NCBI GenBank assembly: GCA_937995535.1
Contig: CALKJU010000004.1
Span: 1 to 64,000 of the forward strand
Origin: an uncultured Alphaproteobacteria bacterium
Lineage (GTDB): Bacteria; Pseudomonadota; Alphaproteobacteria; Geminicoccales; Geminicoccaceae
Reading direction: 5' to 3'
Length of the DNA: 64,000 bases
Part shown: positions 1 through 13,223 of the stretch, one piece after another
Numbering within the stretch: the stretch's first letter is position 1
Layout: each line of letters starts with the position of its first letter
Notes under the pieces: generated by a model
The model's database searches: none
Told to the model about the DNA's origin: nothing
The model's input: only the letters and a program-made list of their open reading frames with translations
Program-made: the position numbers and the translations under genes

Positions 1-641
1 GGGCCGAGGGAGACCGGGCGGACGCCGGGGCGAGCGCGCAGTGCCTGCCGCTCCGCGGGCGTGAAGCCGCCTTCCGGGCCGACCAGGAGCGCGTCGGGCA
101 GCCCACGGGCGAGGAGCCGGGCGAGCGGCTCGGCCGTGCCGGCCTCGTCGGCGAAGGCGATCGAGCCCAGCGCAGCCGGCTCGGCCAGCGCCGCCTCCAG
201 GGGCGCCGGCTCGGCCAGCTCCGGCACGGTCAGGCGCCCGCACTGCTCGGCCGCCTCGACGATCCGCGCCCGCAGCCGCGACGGCGCCTCCAGCTTCACC
301 ACGGTCCGCTCGGTCAGCACCGGCAGGAGTCGGCGCACGCCCAGCTCGACCGCCTTCTCGACCAGCCATTCGAGCCGTGGCCGCTTGATCGGGGCGAACA
401 GCAGCACCGGCCCCGGCTCCGCCTCCTGAGCTCGCTCCCGTCGCCGCGTCCGGAGCAGCGTGCCGCGCCCCGCGACTTCCAGCGCGCAGGCCCATTCGCC
501 GTCACGGCCGTTGAAGGCCAGGACGGTGGCGCCGGGCCGCAGGCGGAGCACCGTGCGCAGATAATGCGCCGGGCCTTCGTCGAGGGGCAGGAGTTCGTCC
601 TCGGCGAGTGGCTGCTCGACCAGCAACCGCGGCACGCGCAC
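1..641 (-). CDS. rsmE: 16S rRNA (uracil-1498-N3)-methyltransferase RsmE, 3' part cut by the window edge
   Basis: SPOUT-family enzyme that methylates U1498 of 16S rRNA using S-adenosylmethionine. The reading frame is open from position 641 to the window edge (213 of about 240 residues). It starts VRVPRLLVEQPL, like the MRIPR start of the family, has the N-terminal PUA-like part (AHYLRTVLRLRPG) and ends in the SAM-binding knot motif VGPEGGF. I chose the GTG at 641 because GAGGGAG lies just upstream and the family start aligns there. An in-frame ATG at 695 would add 18 unconserved residues and overlap ubiA. It diverges from ubiA with a 52-base gap. Confidence 0.93.
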   Translation of the reverse strand, partial: MRVPRLLVEQPLAEDELLPLDEGPAHYLRTVLRLRPGATVLAFNGRDGEWACALEVAGRGTLLRTRRRERAQEAEPGPVLLFAPIKRPRLEWLVEKAVELGVRRLLPVLTERTVVKLEAPSRLRARIVEAAEQCGRLTVPELAEPAPLEAALAEPAALGSIAFADEAGTAEPLARLLARGLPDALLVGPEGGFTPAERQALRARPGVRPVSLG

Positions 642-693
642 GCTCGGCTCCCTCGCTTTACGCTCGGCGGACGCAGCGTTAGAACCCGCGCCC

Positions 694-1623
694 ATGCCGG
701 AGCAAGCGTTCGAGCCCGGGGTGCTGCTGGTCGACCGCCAGCGGCACTGGACCTACCGCCTGCCCCCGCGGCTGCGCGACCTCGCGCTGTTGGCGCGCTG
801 GGATCGCCCGATCGGCACCTGGCTGCTGCTCCTGCCCTGCTGGTGGGGCATGGCGCTGGTCGAGCCCGGCTGGCCCTCCCCGGGGCTGGCGGCGCTGTTC
901 GCGCTCGGCGCCGTGGCCATGCGCGGCGCCGGCTGCACCATCAACGACATGGTCGACCGCGACCTCGACGCGCAGGTCGCGCGGACCCGCAACCGGCCGA
1001 TCGCCGCCGGCCGCGTCTCGCTGCTCGGCGCCGGCGCCTTCACCCTCGCCCAGTGCGCGGTCGGCCTGCTCGTCCTGACCCAGCTCCCCCTGCAGGCGGC
1101 GGGGGTGGCGCTCCTCAGCGTCCCGCTGGTGCTGGTCTATCCGTTCATGAAGCGGATCACCTGGTGGCCGCAGGCGGTGCTCGGGCTGACCTTCAACTGG
1201 GGCGTGCTGGTCGGCGCCATGGCGGTCGCGGGGGAGCTGCGCTTCGAGGTGCTGCTCCTCTATCTCGCCGGGCTCTTCTGGACGCTCGGCTACGACACGA
1301 TCTACGCCCACCAGGACAAGGAGGACGACGCGCTGATCGGAGTGCGCTCGACGGCGCTGCGGCTGGGTACACAAAGCCGCGCCTGGATCGCCGGCTTCTA
1401 CGCGACCTCGCTGCTGCTGATCGGTGCCGCCGGCTGGCTGGCCGGCAAGGGTCCGCTCCTCGCGCCCGGCCTGCTCGTCGTCGCGGCCCTGCTCGGACAT
1501 CAGGTCCGCCGTGTCGATCTCGACGACCCGGCCGACTGCCTGCGCCATTTCCGTGCCAACCGCACGGTCGGCCTCGCGGTGGTGGCGGCTCTCCTCGCCG
1601 GCAACCTCACGCTTCCCGGCTGA
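694..1623 (+). CDS. ubiA: 4-hydroxybenzoate polyprenyltransferase
   Basis: Integral membrane prenyltransferase that attaches the polyprenyl tail to 4-hydroxybenzoate, an early committed step of ubiquinone synthesis. The 309-residue length fits UbiA. Both Asp-rich Mg-diphosphate motifs are visible: NDMVDRDLD after the second membrane segment and DTIYAHQDKEDD in the second half. About eight hydrophobic segments follow one another. The ATG at 694 opens four bases after the divergent rsmE could start, so the two promoters share a very short region. The stop lies 4 bases before the YcjX-like start, suggesting co-transcription with the next two genes although the functions are unrelated. Confidence 0.95.
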   Translation: MPEQAFEPGVLLVDRQRHWTYRLPPRLRDLALLARWDRPIGTWLLLLPCWWGMALVEPGWPSPGLAALFALGAVAMRGAGCTINDMVDRDLDAQVARTRNRPIAAGRVSLLGAGAFTLAQCAVGLLVLTQLPLQAAGVALLSVPLVLVYPFMKRITWWPQAVLGLTFNWGVLVGAMAVAGELRFEVLLLYLAGLFWTLGYDTIYAHQDKEDDALIGVRSTALRLGTQSRAWIAGFYATSLLLIGAAGWLAGKGPLLAPGLLVVAALLGHQVRRVDLDDPADCLRHFRANRTVGLAVVAALLAGNLTLPG

Positions 1624-1627
1624 GCCC

Positions 1628-3040
1628 GTGCCGAGCGCAGCCGTGGCCGGTGGTGGCCCGGCCGGGCCGGGCGCATTCCTGGCCGAGCTGTGGGACGAGA
1701 TCGGCCTCGCCGCCGACCGGCTGCGCGACCGGCACCTGCGCCTCGCCGTCACCGGCCTGCGCCGCAGCGGCAAGACCATCTTCATCACCAGCCTCGTCCA
1801 TCACCTGCTCGACGGCGTCGGCCTGCCCTTTCTCGCCGCCGTCCACGAAGGCCGCTATCTCGGCGCGCGGCTGCGACCGCCCGGGCCCGGCGCTGCCTTC
1901 CCCTATGCCGAGTTCCATGCCGAGCTGAGCGGCGATCCGCCGCGCTGGCCCAAGGCCACCGAGCGCCTCGCCACGCTGCGCCTCGAGCTCGCCTTCAGGA
2001 CGCGTGGGATGATCCTCGCCCGGGTCAGCCCGATCCAGCACCTGACGCTGGAGATCATCGACTATCCGGGCGAGTGGCTGCTCGATCTGCCGCTCCTCGA
2101 GCGCGACTTCGCGGCGTTCTCGGGCGATGCGCTGCAGCTCGCCGAGACACCGGCAAGGCGCGACGCCGCGGCGCCCTGGCGGGAACGGCTGGCGAGCCTC
2201 GACCTCGCCGCCCCGGCGGACGAGGCGACGCTCGCCGAGCTGGCGGCGCTCTACACGGCCTACCTGCAGCGCTGCCACCGCGAGCTCGGGCTGAGCCTGG
2301 TGCAGCCGGGACGGTTCACCAATCCGGGCGAACTCGCCGGCTCGCCGCTGCTCGCCTTCGCGCCGCTCCCGGACGGTCCGGCGCCGCCGGGCAGCCTGCG
2401 CGCGCTGGCCGCGGCGCGCTATCGCCGCTACCGTGACGAGGTCGTGGCCGGCTTCTACCGCGAGCATTTCAGCCGCTTCGACCGGCAGATCGTGCTCGTC
2501 GACCTGCTGGCCAGCCTGAATGCCGGGCCGGCCCATTTCGCCGATACCGAGCAGGCGCTGACCTTGATCCTCGAGAGCTTCCGCTACGGCGAGGCGTCCT
2601 GGCTGGCACGGCTGTTCGCCCCGCGCATCGACAAGGTGCTGTTCGCGGCGAGCAAGGCCGACCACGTCGCCCACAGCCAGCATGCCAACCTCAAGGCGTT
2701 GCTGGAGCGGCTGGTCCAAGGTCCGGCGCGGCGTCCGCGCTTCAGCGGCATTGCGGTCGACGTGCTTGCGCTGGCGGCGCTGCGCAGCACCGACAGCGTG
2801 CGCACCGAGTATCAGGGTCAGGTGCTCTCCTGTGTCCGTGGCCGGCTCAAGGACGAGGACCGCGAGACGGTGCTGTTCCCGGGCGAGATCCCGCCCGACC
2901 TGCCCGAGCGCGAGGACTGGACCAGCGGGCGGTTCCGCTTCCGTGAGTTCGCCCCGCGCCGGCTGCGCGCGGGCAGCGTCGAGCAGCATATCCGTCTCGA
3001 CCAGGCGATCGAGTTCCTGATCGGGGACAAGCTTCGGTGA
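1628..3040 (+). CDS. YcjX-like stress GTPase family protein (DUF463)
   Basis: Member of the YcjX family of P-loop NTPases, which in enterobacteria sit beside the phage-shock genes and respond to envelope stress; the biochemical role is poorly known. About 470 residues, as in E. coli YcjX. The P-loop GLRRSGKT lies near residue 40, and the conserved downstream strand IDYPGEWLLDLPLL is the probable Walker-B-like region. The GTG at 1628 is chosen because it follows the ubiA stop by four bases and gives the family length; the open frame continues further upstream inside ubiA, which is not credible. Its stop overlaps the start of the DUF697 partner by 3 bases. Confidence 0.88.
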   Translation: MPSAAVAGGGPAGPGAFLAELWDEIGLAADRLRDRHLRLAVTGLRRSGKTIFITSLVHHLLDGVGLPFLAAVHEGRYLGARLRPPGPGAAFPYAEFHAELSGDPPRWPKATERLATLRLELAFRTRGMILARVSPIQHLTLEIIDYPGEWLLDLPLLERDFAAFSGDALQLAETPARRDAAAPWRERLASLDLAAPADEATLAELAALYTAYLQRCHRELGLSLVQPGRFTNPGELAGSPLLAFAPLPDGPAPPGSLRALAAARYRRYRDEVVAGFYREHFSRFDRQIVLVDLLASLNAGPAHFADTEQALTLILESFRYGEASWLARLFAPRIDKVLFAASKADHVAHSQHANLKALLERLVQGPARRPRFSGIAVDVLALAALRSTDSVRTEYQGQVLSCVRGRLKDEDRETVLFPGEIPPDLPEREDWTSGRFRFREFAPRRLRAGSVEQHIRLDQAIEFLIGDKLR

Positions 3041-4026
3041 ACGATCGCCGGCCACCGCGCCCGATCGAGCTCGACCCGGCGAGTGTGCGCGTCGAGCCCG
3101 AAGCGGAGCCGAGCCTGCCGACGACCACCGAGGCGGCAGCCCTTCAGGCCGCCGATCAGACCGGCAACCGCTGGCTGCGCTGGCTCGGGCTCACCGGCGC
3201 CACGGCGATCGTCGTCGCCACGACCATACAGGCCGTCACTTACACGACGGGCCTGATCGCCGAGGCACCGCTGCTCGGCTGGCCGTTCGCGGCGCTGCTG
3301 GGCCTCGTCGGCGTGACCGCGCTGGGGGCGGTCGGGCGCGAGCTGCGCGAGCTGCACCGCCTCGCCGGACGTGCCGCGACACGGCAGGAGGCCGAGCGGA
3401 TGGCCGCCTCGGCGCTGCACGGCAATGCCGAGAAGCTGCTGCGGCCGCTGACCCGGCGCTACGCCCGCGTCCCGGCGTTCGCCGCCGGCGTCGGCGAGTA
3501 CGAGGCGCGCGCCAGCGACGCGCTCGACGACCGCGAGCGGCTGATTCTCTTCGAGCGCAACGTGCTGGCGCCGGTCGACCGCGCCGCCTACCGGCTGGTG
3601 CTCGAAGGCAGCCGCGACATCGGCCTGCTGACCGCCATCTCGCCGCTCGGCCTGCTCGACGGCTTCCTCGTGCTCTGGCGGACACTGATCATGCTGCGCG
3701 CGATCGCCCGGCTCTACGGGATGGCCCCGGGTACGCTCGCGAGCCTCGCCCTGCTGCGCCGCTGCATCCGCAACGCGGCGCTGGCCGGGCTGGCCGACGT
3801 CGTGACCCACGCCGCGGTCGAGCATGTCGGCGCATCGCTGATCGCGCTCCTCTCGGCGCGCGCAGGGCAGGGCGCCGGCAACGCGCTGCTCGCCGCCCGC
3901 CTCGGCGTCGAGGCGATGCGCCAGAGCCGCCCCCTGCCGTTCATCGCCGAACCGCTGCCGACCGTACGCGAGCTGCGCCGGGCGCTGCTGGAGGCGCCGG
4001 CCGCACCGCCGAGGCCGGCGCGGTAG
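3037..4026 (+). CDS. YcjF-like inner membrane protein (DUF697/TIGR01620)
   Basis: Partner of the YcjX family; a membrane protein of unknown function with the DUF697 domain. The 329 residues show a charged N-terminus, two closely spaced hydrophobic segments around residues 50-105 (TGATAIVVATTIQAV and WPFAALLGLVGVTAL), a long helical region, and the DUF697 part (AVDRAAYRLVLEGSRDIG, then ISPLGLLDGFLVLWRTLIML). The GTG start overlaps the YcjX-like stop (GTGA), so translation is coupled. No PspA, PspB or PspC gene is visible nearby. Downstream is a convergent gap before gltB. Confidence 0.85.
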   Translation: MNDRRPPRPIELDPASVRVEPEAEPSLPTTTEAAALQAADQTGNRWLRWLGLTGATAIVVATTIQAVTYTTGLIAEAPLLGWPFAALLGLVGVTALGAVGRELRELHRLAGRAATRQEAERMAASALHGNAEKLLRPLTRRYARVPAFAAGVGEYEARASDALDDRERLILFERNVLAPVDRAAYRLVLEGSRDIGLLTAISPLGLLDGFLVLWRTLIMLRAIARLYGMAPGTLASLALLRRCIRNAALAGLADVVTHAAVEHVGASLIALLSARAGQGAGNALLAARLGVEAMRQSRPLPFIAEPLPTVRELRRALLEAPAAPPRPAR

Positions 4027-4156
4027 ACCCCGCCTGCACCGTCCTGCCAGGCCCGATCTGCGATCTCGTCCTGACCGCGACCGATCCCGGATCGACGAGC
4101 ATGCCCAAGGGTCCGCTGGCCGCGTAGCGGGTCGGCCGCGTGCTCGGACCAGCCGG
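4027..4156. other. convergent intergenic gap
   Basis: The gap between the YcjF-like gene and the gltB stop holds one short dyad, CGATCC-C-GGATCG at 4082-4094, without a T-run, so I do not call a terminator. No small reading frame with a ribosome binding site was seen. Confidence 0.4.
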
Positions 4157-8697
<4,541 letters not shown>

Positions 8698-8701
<4 letters not shown>

Positions 8702-10203
8702 GAGGCGCGCGCCAGCGGCCGACGGTCCGCGCCGGTCGCCAGCCAGTGTTGGATCGAGGCCGCGGCGTCGCGACCGTCACGTACGCCCCAGACGACGAGC
8801 GAGGCGCCGCGCACGATGTCGCCAGCGGCGAACACGCCGGGCAGGCTGGTCATCATCGTGCCCCAGTCGATGGTCAGCGTACCCCAGCGGCTGACCCGCA
8901 GCGCCGGCTCGCCGAACATCCGCGGCAGGTCCTCAGGATCGAAGCCGAGCGCCTCGATGACCAGATCGGCCTGCAGCCGGAAGCTCGAGCCGGGGATCAC
9001 CTCGGGCGTCTGCCGGCCGGTGGCGTCGGGCGGGCCGAGCCGCATCCGCACCGCGCGCACACTGTCGACCCGACCGTCGCCGAGGAACGCCTCGGGCGCC
9101 GACAGCCAGACGAACTCGACACCCTCCTCCTCGGCGTGGCCGACCTCGCGCATCGAGCCGGGCATGTTGGCCCGGTCGCGGCGGTAGAGGCAGGTCACCG
9201 AGCGCGCGCCCTGGCGGACCGCGGTGCGCACGCAGTCCATCGCCGTGTCGCCGCCGCCGACCACCACGACATGCTTGCCGGCGGCGTTGAGCTCGCCCGC
9301 GTCGAACCCCGGCACGGCGTCGCCCAGTCCCTTGCGGTTGCTCGCGGTGAGGTAGGCCAGCGCCGGGACGATGCCCGGCAGACCGCTACCCGGCGCCTGG
9401 AGCGCGCGCGCCTTGTAGACCCCGGTGGCGACGAGCAGCGCGTCGTGCTGCGCGCGAAGGGCCGCGAAGCTCGGTCCGTTGGTGCCGATGTCGTTGCCGA
9501 GGTGGAAGCGGACGCCGCCGTCGACGAGCAGGCGGGTGCGCCGCTCGACGACCCGCTTCTCCAGCTTGAAGCCGGGGATCCCGTAGATCAGCAGACCGCC
9601 CGGCCGGTCGTAGCGGTCGTAGACGTGCACCTGATGGCCCTGGCGGCGGAGCTGCTCGGCGGCAGCGAGCCCGGCGGGCCCGGCACCGATGATGCCGATC
9701 GAGGTCGGCAGCTCGCGGCGCGGCCGGGGCGGTTGCACCCAGCCCCGGGCGAAGGCGGTATCGGTGATGTATTTCTCGACCGCGCCGATGGTCACCGTGC
9801 CGTGCCCGGCCTGCTCGATGACGCAGTTGCCCTCGCACAGCCGGTCCTGCGGGCAGATCCGCCCGCAGATCTCGGGCATGTTGTTGGTCGCCGAGCTGAG
9901 CTCGTAAGCCTCCTCGAGCCGCCCCTCGGCGGTCAGCTTGAGCCAGTCGGGGATGTTGTTATGCAGCGGGCAGTGGACCTGACAGAACGGTACGCCGCAC
10001 TGCTCGCAGCGCGACGCCTGCGCGGCCGCCGCCTCGTCCGAATAACCGCCATAGATCTCGGCGAAGTCGCGCCGCCGCTCGGGCACGGCGCGCTTCCCCG
10101 GCATGGCCGGGCCAAGCGTCACGAACTGCATCATCTTGGCGGCCATGCGAGGCGTCCCGCGGAGTCGTCGACCCACCGTGCCCGCATAGGCGAGCTTGGC
10201 CAT
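8698..10203 (-). CDS. gltD: glutamate synthase small subunit, NADPH and FAD binding
   Basis: Small subunit of GOGAT, which passes electrons from NADPH through FAD and two 4Fe-4S clusters to GltB. Cluster cysteines are seen in CEQCGVPFCQVHCP and CGRICPQDRLCEGNC. The FAD dinucleotide fold is GIIGAGPAGLAAAEQLRRQG and the NADPH fold is VVVGGGDTAMDCVR; the C-terminal FAD signature is GVFAAGDIVRGASLVVWG. At 501 residues it is a little longer than usual; the ATG at 10146 (MAAKMMQFVTLGP) matches the common family start better and could be the true one, but neither has a clear Shine-Dalgarno sequence. It is the first gene of the operon. Two matched dyads lie upstream. Confidence 0.95.
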
Positions 10204-10229
10204 GAAATCCAGCGGCGTCCGCCAATAAG

Positions 10230-10244
10230 GTCAGCCTGGCTGAC
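10230..10244. promoter_or_regulatory. dyad GTCAGC-N3-GCTGAC upstream of gltD (site 1)
   Basis: Perfect inverted repeat GTCAGCCTGGCTGAC, 27 bases before the annotated gltD start. It contains a T-N11-A pair within the dyad, the usual form of a LysR-type regulator box. The same arms recur at site 2, 95 bases away (about nine helical turns). Role as an operator of gltDB is inferred. Confidence 0.5.
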
Positions 10245-10324
10245 TTGTTTCTCTAACCGATGCTCTCCGAAGCGCTGCCAACCCGCTTTCCGAGCACTGC
10301 CCGGCGCCTAGTGCAATCGATCAC

Positions 10325-10339
10325 GTCAGCTAAGCTGAC
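10325..10339. promoter_or_regulatory. dyad GTCAGC-N3-GCTGAC (site 2)
   Basis: Perfect inverted repeat GTCAGCTAAGCTGAC, extendable by one base pair on each side (10324-10340). It lies 4 bases after the stop of the NDUFA9-like gene, so it could also act as a weak 3' hairpin for that gene, but no T-run follows. Its identity with site 1 in both 6-base arms favours a protein-binding site. Confidence 0.45.
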
Positions 10340-10343
10340 GATC

Positions 10344-11288
10344 TCACATCACCGCCGGGCGGCGCGGCTCGCGCGCCCAGTGGCGGATGTAGCTCGGGAC
10401 GATCGTCTCGATCGGCGTCGGCGCGATGCCCAGATCGGCCAGTCCCGCCGCGTCGGGCGCCACGACATTGTCGCGGCGCAGCAGCTCGACCTGATCGCGC
10501 GTCAGCAGCGGGCTCGGCAGCAGCTCGAGAACGCGCGCCTGGAGCATCGCGAGGCCCCACGGCAGCGGCAGCAGCGCCCGCCGGCGGCCCAATAGCCGCA
10601 GAAGATACTCCATCAGCTCCTTGAAGGTGTAGACGCGCGGCCCGCCGAGTTCGTAGGTCCGGCCGGGCGCGTCGGGCCGGGTCAACGCGGCCATCACCGC
10701 GTCGGCGACGTCGCCGACATAGCCCGGCTGGAAGCGGGTCAGGCCGCCGCCGATCAGGGGCAGCGCCGGGAGGAGCTTCGCCATCGCGGCGAAGCGGTTG
10801 AAGAAGCCGTCCTCGGGACCGACGACGATGCTCGGGCGGAGGATCGTGGCCGCCGGGAACGCGGCGCGCACCGCCTGCTCGCCGGCTGCCTTGCTGCGCG
10901 CGTAGAGGCTCGGCGAGTCCGGATCGGCGCCGATCGCCGAGAGCTGGACGAGGCGTTCGACGCCGGCGGCTGCGGCCGCGGCGCCGATCCGGCCCGGCAG
11001 TTCGCCCTGGATGCGCTGGAAGTCGCCGGGCCGCCGCTCGTAGAGGATCCCGATCAGGTTGATCGCGTAACGGGCGCCGTGCAGGGCCGCGGCGAGCTGT
11101 GCGTCATCCTCGTAGGCGAGCGGCTCGAGCACGATCTGGCCCGGCGCGCCCATCGGCTTCAGATCGATGGCGAGGCTCGGCTGGCGGCTGAAGACACGGA
11201 CCACCGCGCCCGCGCGCGCCAGGCGGAGAACGACGTGGCGGCCGATGAAGCCGGCCCCGCCGAAGACGCTCACCACATCGTCGCGCAT
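10344..11288 (-). CDS. complex I NDUFA9-subunit-family NAD(P)-binding protein (atypical SDR)
   Basis: Extended or atypical short-chain dehydrogenase of the family that contains the 39-kDa accessory subunit of respiratory complex I, common in Alphaproteobacteria; a role in complex I or quinone metabolism is inferred from the family. The 314 residues start MRDDVVSVFGGAGFIGRHVV, with the nucleotide-binding GGAGFIG at residues 10-16, and keep the Y-x3-K pair (YARSK, 129-133) after the LSAIGAD strand. I chose the ATG at 11288; a longer in-frame form reaching 11480 would run through the tRNA-Leu gene and is rejected. It is a single-gene unit reading leftward. Confidence 0.88.
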   Translation of the reverse strand: MRDDVVSVFGGAGFIGRHVVLRLARAGAVVRVFSRQPSLAIDLKPMGAPGQIVLEPLAYEDDAQLAAALHGARYAINLIGILYERRPGDFQRIQGELPGRIGAAAAAAGVERLVQLSAIGADPDSPSLYARSKAAGEQAVRAAFPAATILRPSIVVGPEDGFFNRFAAMAKLLPALPLIGGGLTRFQPGYVGDVADAVMAALTRPDAPGRTYELGGPRVYTFKELMEYLLRLLGRRRALLPLPWGLAMLQARVLELLPSPLLTRDQVELLRRDNVVAPDAAGLADLGIAPTPIETIVPSYIRHWAREPRRPAVM

Positions 11289-11330
11289 CGTCCGGGTCCT
11301 CCGCTGCCACCGGCCGCCCGCCTCGGCCGC

Positions 11331-11359
11331 TTGACGGGCCCGGGGCAAGCTCATACATG
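11331..11359 (+). promoter_or_regulatory. candidate promoter of tRNA-Leu
   Basis: TTGACG at 11331-11336 and TACATG at 11354-11359 are separated by 17 bases. Initiation about 7 bases downstream would fall 8 bases before the mature tRNA 5' end. The -35 hexamer is good and the -10 hexamer poor. Confidence 0.45.
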
Positions 11360-11373
11360 CCGCCCTGCCCGGA

Positions 11374-11460
11374 GCCCAGGTGGCGGAATTGGTAGACGCA
11401 CTAGCTTCAGGTGCTAGCGGTCGCAAGGCCGTGGAGGTTCGAGTCCTCTCCTGGGCACCA
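11374..11460 (+). tRNA. tRNA-Leu (anticodon CAG)
   Basis: Class II tRNA of 87 bases with the CCA end encoded. The acceptor stem pairs GCCCAGG (11374-11380) with CCTGGGC (11450-11456), the discriminator is A, and the T arm contains GGTTCGAGTCC. The anticodon stem CTAGC/GCTAG closes the loop TTCAGGT, giving anticodon CAG, which reads CUG, the favoured leucine codon in such GC-rich genomes. The long variable arm (GGTCGCAAGGCC region) is typical of tRNA-Leu. It sits between the divergent NDUFA9-like gene and the RNase D gene. Confidence 0.97.
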
Positions 11461-11538
11461 CCGGTCCGGCGACCCTTCATCCTTCGCTAACCATAGCGGC
11501 TCTAGCGTGGCCGGGGTAAGGCGCGCCGGAAGGCGGTG

Positions 11539-12150
11539 ATGACGATCCACCTGCATGAGCATGATCTACCGGCCGATGTGGCGCTCGGCGGGGAGATCGC
11601 CGTCGACAGCGAGACGATGGGTCTCCGTCCGGCCCGCGACCGGCTCTGCCTCGTGCAGCTCTCCGCCGGCGACGGCGTCGTCCATCTCGTCCGTCTCGGC
11701 CCGGGGCCGGCGTCGGCGCCGAACCTGGCACGCCTGCTCGCCGATCCGGCGGTGCTGAAGCTGCTCCATTACGCCCGCTTCGACGTGGCGATGTTCCTGC
11801 GCCATCTGGGCGTGCTCTGCGCGCCGGTGTACTGCACCAAGATCGCCTCGCGGCTCGCCCGCACCTACACCGACCGGCACGGGCTCAAGGACCTCGTCCG
11901 CGAGCTGCTCGGCATCGAGCTGTCCAAGACCGAGCAGAGCTCGGACTGGGGGGCCGCCGAGCTGAGCGAGGCGCAGCTCCGCTACGCCGCGGCCGACGTG
12001 CTCCATCTGCACGCGCTGCGCGCGAGGCTCGACGTCATGCTGGCGCGCGAGGGCCGCAGCGAGCTGGCCGCGAGCTGCTTCGCATTCGTCCCGACCCGCG
12101 CCCGCCTCGACCTCGCGGGCTGGGACGACCAGGACATCTTCGCCCATTGA
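11539..12150 (+). CDS. small ribonuclease D-type 3'-5' exonuclease
   Basis: DEDDy-family 3'-5' exonuclease of the short form that lacks the HRDC domains of E. coli RNase D; such proteins trim structured RNA 3' ends. The motifs are Exo I DSE (Asp23, Glu25), Exo II in LLHYARFDVAMFL, and Exo III YAAADVLHLH (the Tyr and Asp of DEDDy). The 203 residues contain only the nuclease fold. The ATG at 11539 is preferred over the GTG directly before it because GGAAGG lies 6 bases upstream. It lies just after the tRNA-Leu gene. Confidence 0.9.
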   Translation: MTIHLHEHDLPADVALGGEIAVDSETMGLRPARDRLCLVQLSAGDGVVHLVRLGPGPASAPNLARLLADPAVLKLLHYARFDVAMFLRHLGVLCAPVYCTKIASRLARTYTDRHGLKDLVRELLGIELSKTEQSSDWGAAELSEAQLRYAAADVLHLHALRARLDVMLAREGRSELAASCFAFVPTRARLDLAGWDDQDIFAH

Positions 12151-12224
12151 GCCGGCGCGCGACGGCAGCCTATGCTGCGCCTCGCCGTGCCTCGGGCCGG
12201 CACGCCTCGAGTTCGCGGACGCAC

Positions 12225-13223
12225 ATGGCGACGATCCTCTCGCCCACCCAACGCCGACCGGCCCGGCACGACGCTGCGGCCGCGCTGGCCAGCGGCCGGC
12301 GGGTCCTCGCCCAGGAGGCCGAGGCCCTGGCCGTGGTCGCCCGGGAGCTCGGTCCGAGCTTCACCGACGCGGTCGATCTGCTGGGCCAGGTCGCGGGCCG
12401 GGTGGTCGTCACCGGGATGGGCAAGAGCGGCCACGTCGCGCGCAAGATCGCGGCGACGCTGGCCTCGACCGGCACACCGGCGATGTTCGTCCATCCGGGC
12501 GAGGCGAGCCACGGCGATCTCGGCATGATCACCGCCGCGGATGCGGTCCTCGCACTGTCGAACTCGGGCGAGACCGCCGAGCTGCGGGACCTGACCCTGT
12601 ACACCCGGCGCTTCGCCATCCCGCTCCTGGCGCTGGTCGGCCGCGCCGGCAGCACGCTCGCCGAGGCGGCCGACGTCGCGATCCTGCTGCCCGAGCTCGC
12701 CGAGGCCTGCCCGATGGGTCTGGCACCGACCGTCTCGACCACCTGCATGCTGGCGCTCGGTGACGCGCTCGCCGTGGCGCTGCTCGAGCGGCGCGGCTTC
12801 TCGGCGACCGATTTCGCGGTCTTCCATCCGGGCGGGAAGCTGGGCAACCAGCTCAAGCGCGTCGAGGAGCTGATGCGCACCGGCGCGGACCTGCCGCTGG
12901 TCGCCCCCGACGTGCCGATGAGCGAGGCGCTGCTCGAGATCTCGCGCAAGGCGATGGGCTGCGTCGGTGTCGTGGCGGACGGGCGCCTGGTCGGGATCAT
13001 CACCGACGGCGATCTGCGCCGGCACATGGGCCCGGAGCTGTTTCACGCCAGCGCCGCGGCGGTGATGACCCCGAGCCCGCTGACGATCGCCCCGCGCGCC
13101 CTCGCCGTCGAGGCGCTGCAGCTGATGAACAGTCGCTCGGTCACCGTACTGTTCGCGGTCGAGGACGGCCGCCCGGTGGGCGCGCTGCACCTCCACGACT
13201 GCCTGCGGGCGGGCCTGGCATGA
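12225..13223 (+). CDS. kdsD: D-arabinose-5-phosphate isomerase (KdsD/KpsF)
   Basis: Interconverts ribulose 5-phosphate and arabinose 5-phosphate, the first step toward Kdo of lipopolysaccharide. The 332 residues hold an N-terminal SIS domain with VVTGMGKSGHVARKIAATLA and SNSGETAEL, and HPGGKLG before the C-terminal pair of CBS domains (VPMSEALLEISRK; VMTPSPLTIAP). The ATG at 12225 is used; an upstream TTG at 12147 overlaps the RNase D stop but would add 26 residues with no resemblance to the family. The stop overlaps lptA (ATGA). As in most Alphaproteobacteria it heads the LPS transport and rpoN cluster. Confidence 0.93.
   Translation: MATILSPTQRRPARHDAAAALASGRRVLAQEAEALAVVARELGPSFTDAVDLLGQVAGRVVVTGMGKSGHVARKIAATLASTGTPAMFVHPGEASHGDLGMITAADAVLALSNSGETAELRDLTLYTRRFAIPLLALVGRAGSTLAEAADVAILLPELAEACPMGLAPTVSTTCMLALGDALAVALLERRGFSATDFAVFHPGGKLGNQLKRVEELMRTGADLPLVAPDVPMSEALLEISRKAMGCVGVVADGRLVGIITDGDLRRHMGPELFHASAAAVMTPSPLTIAPRALAVEALQLMNSRSVTVLFAVEDGRPVGALHLHDCLRAGLA

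Noticed and set aside
11289..11480. 64-residue N-terminal extension of the NDUFA9-like protein
   Set aside because: It would be translated through the antisense of the tRNA-Leu gene; the fold begins at the ATG at 11288.
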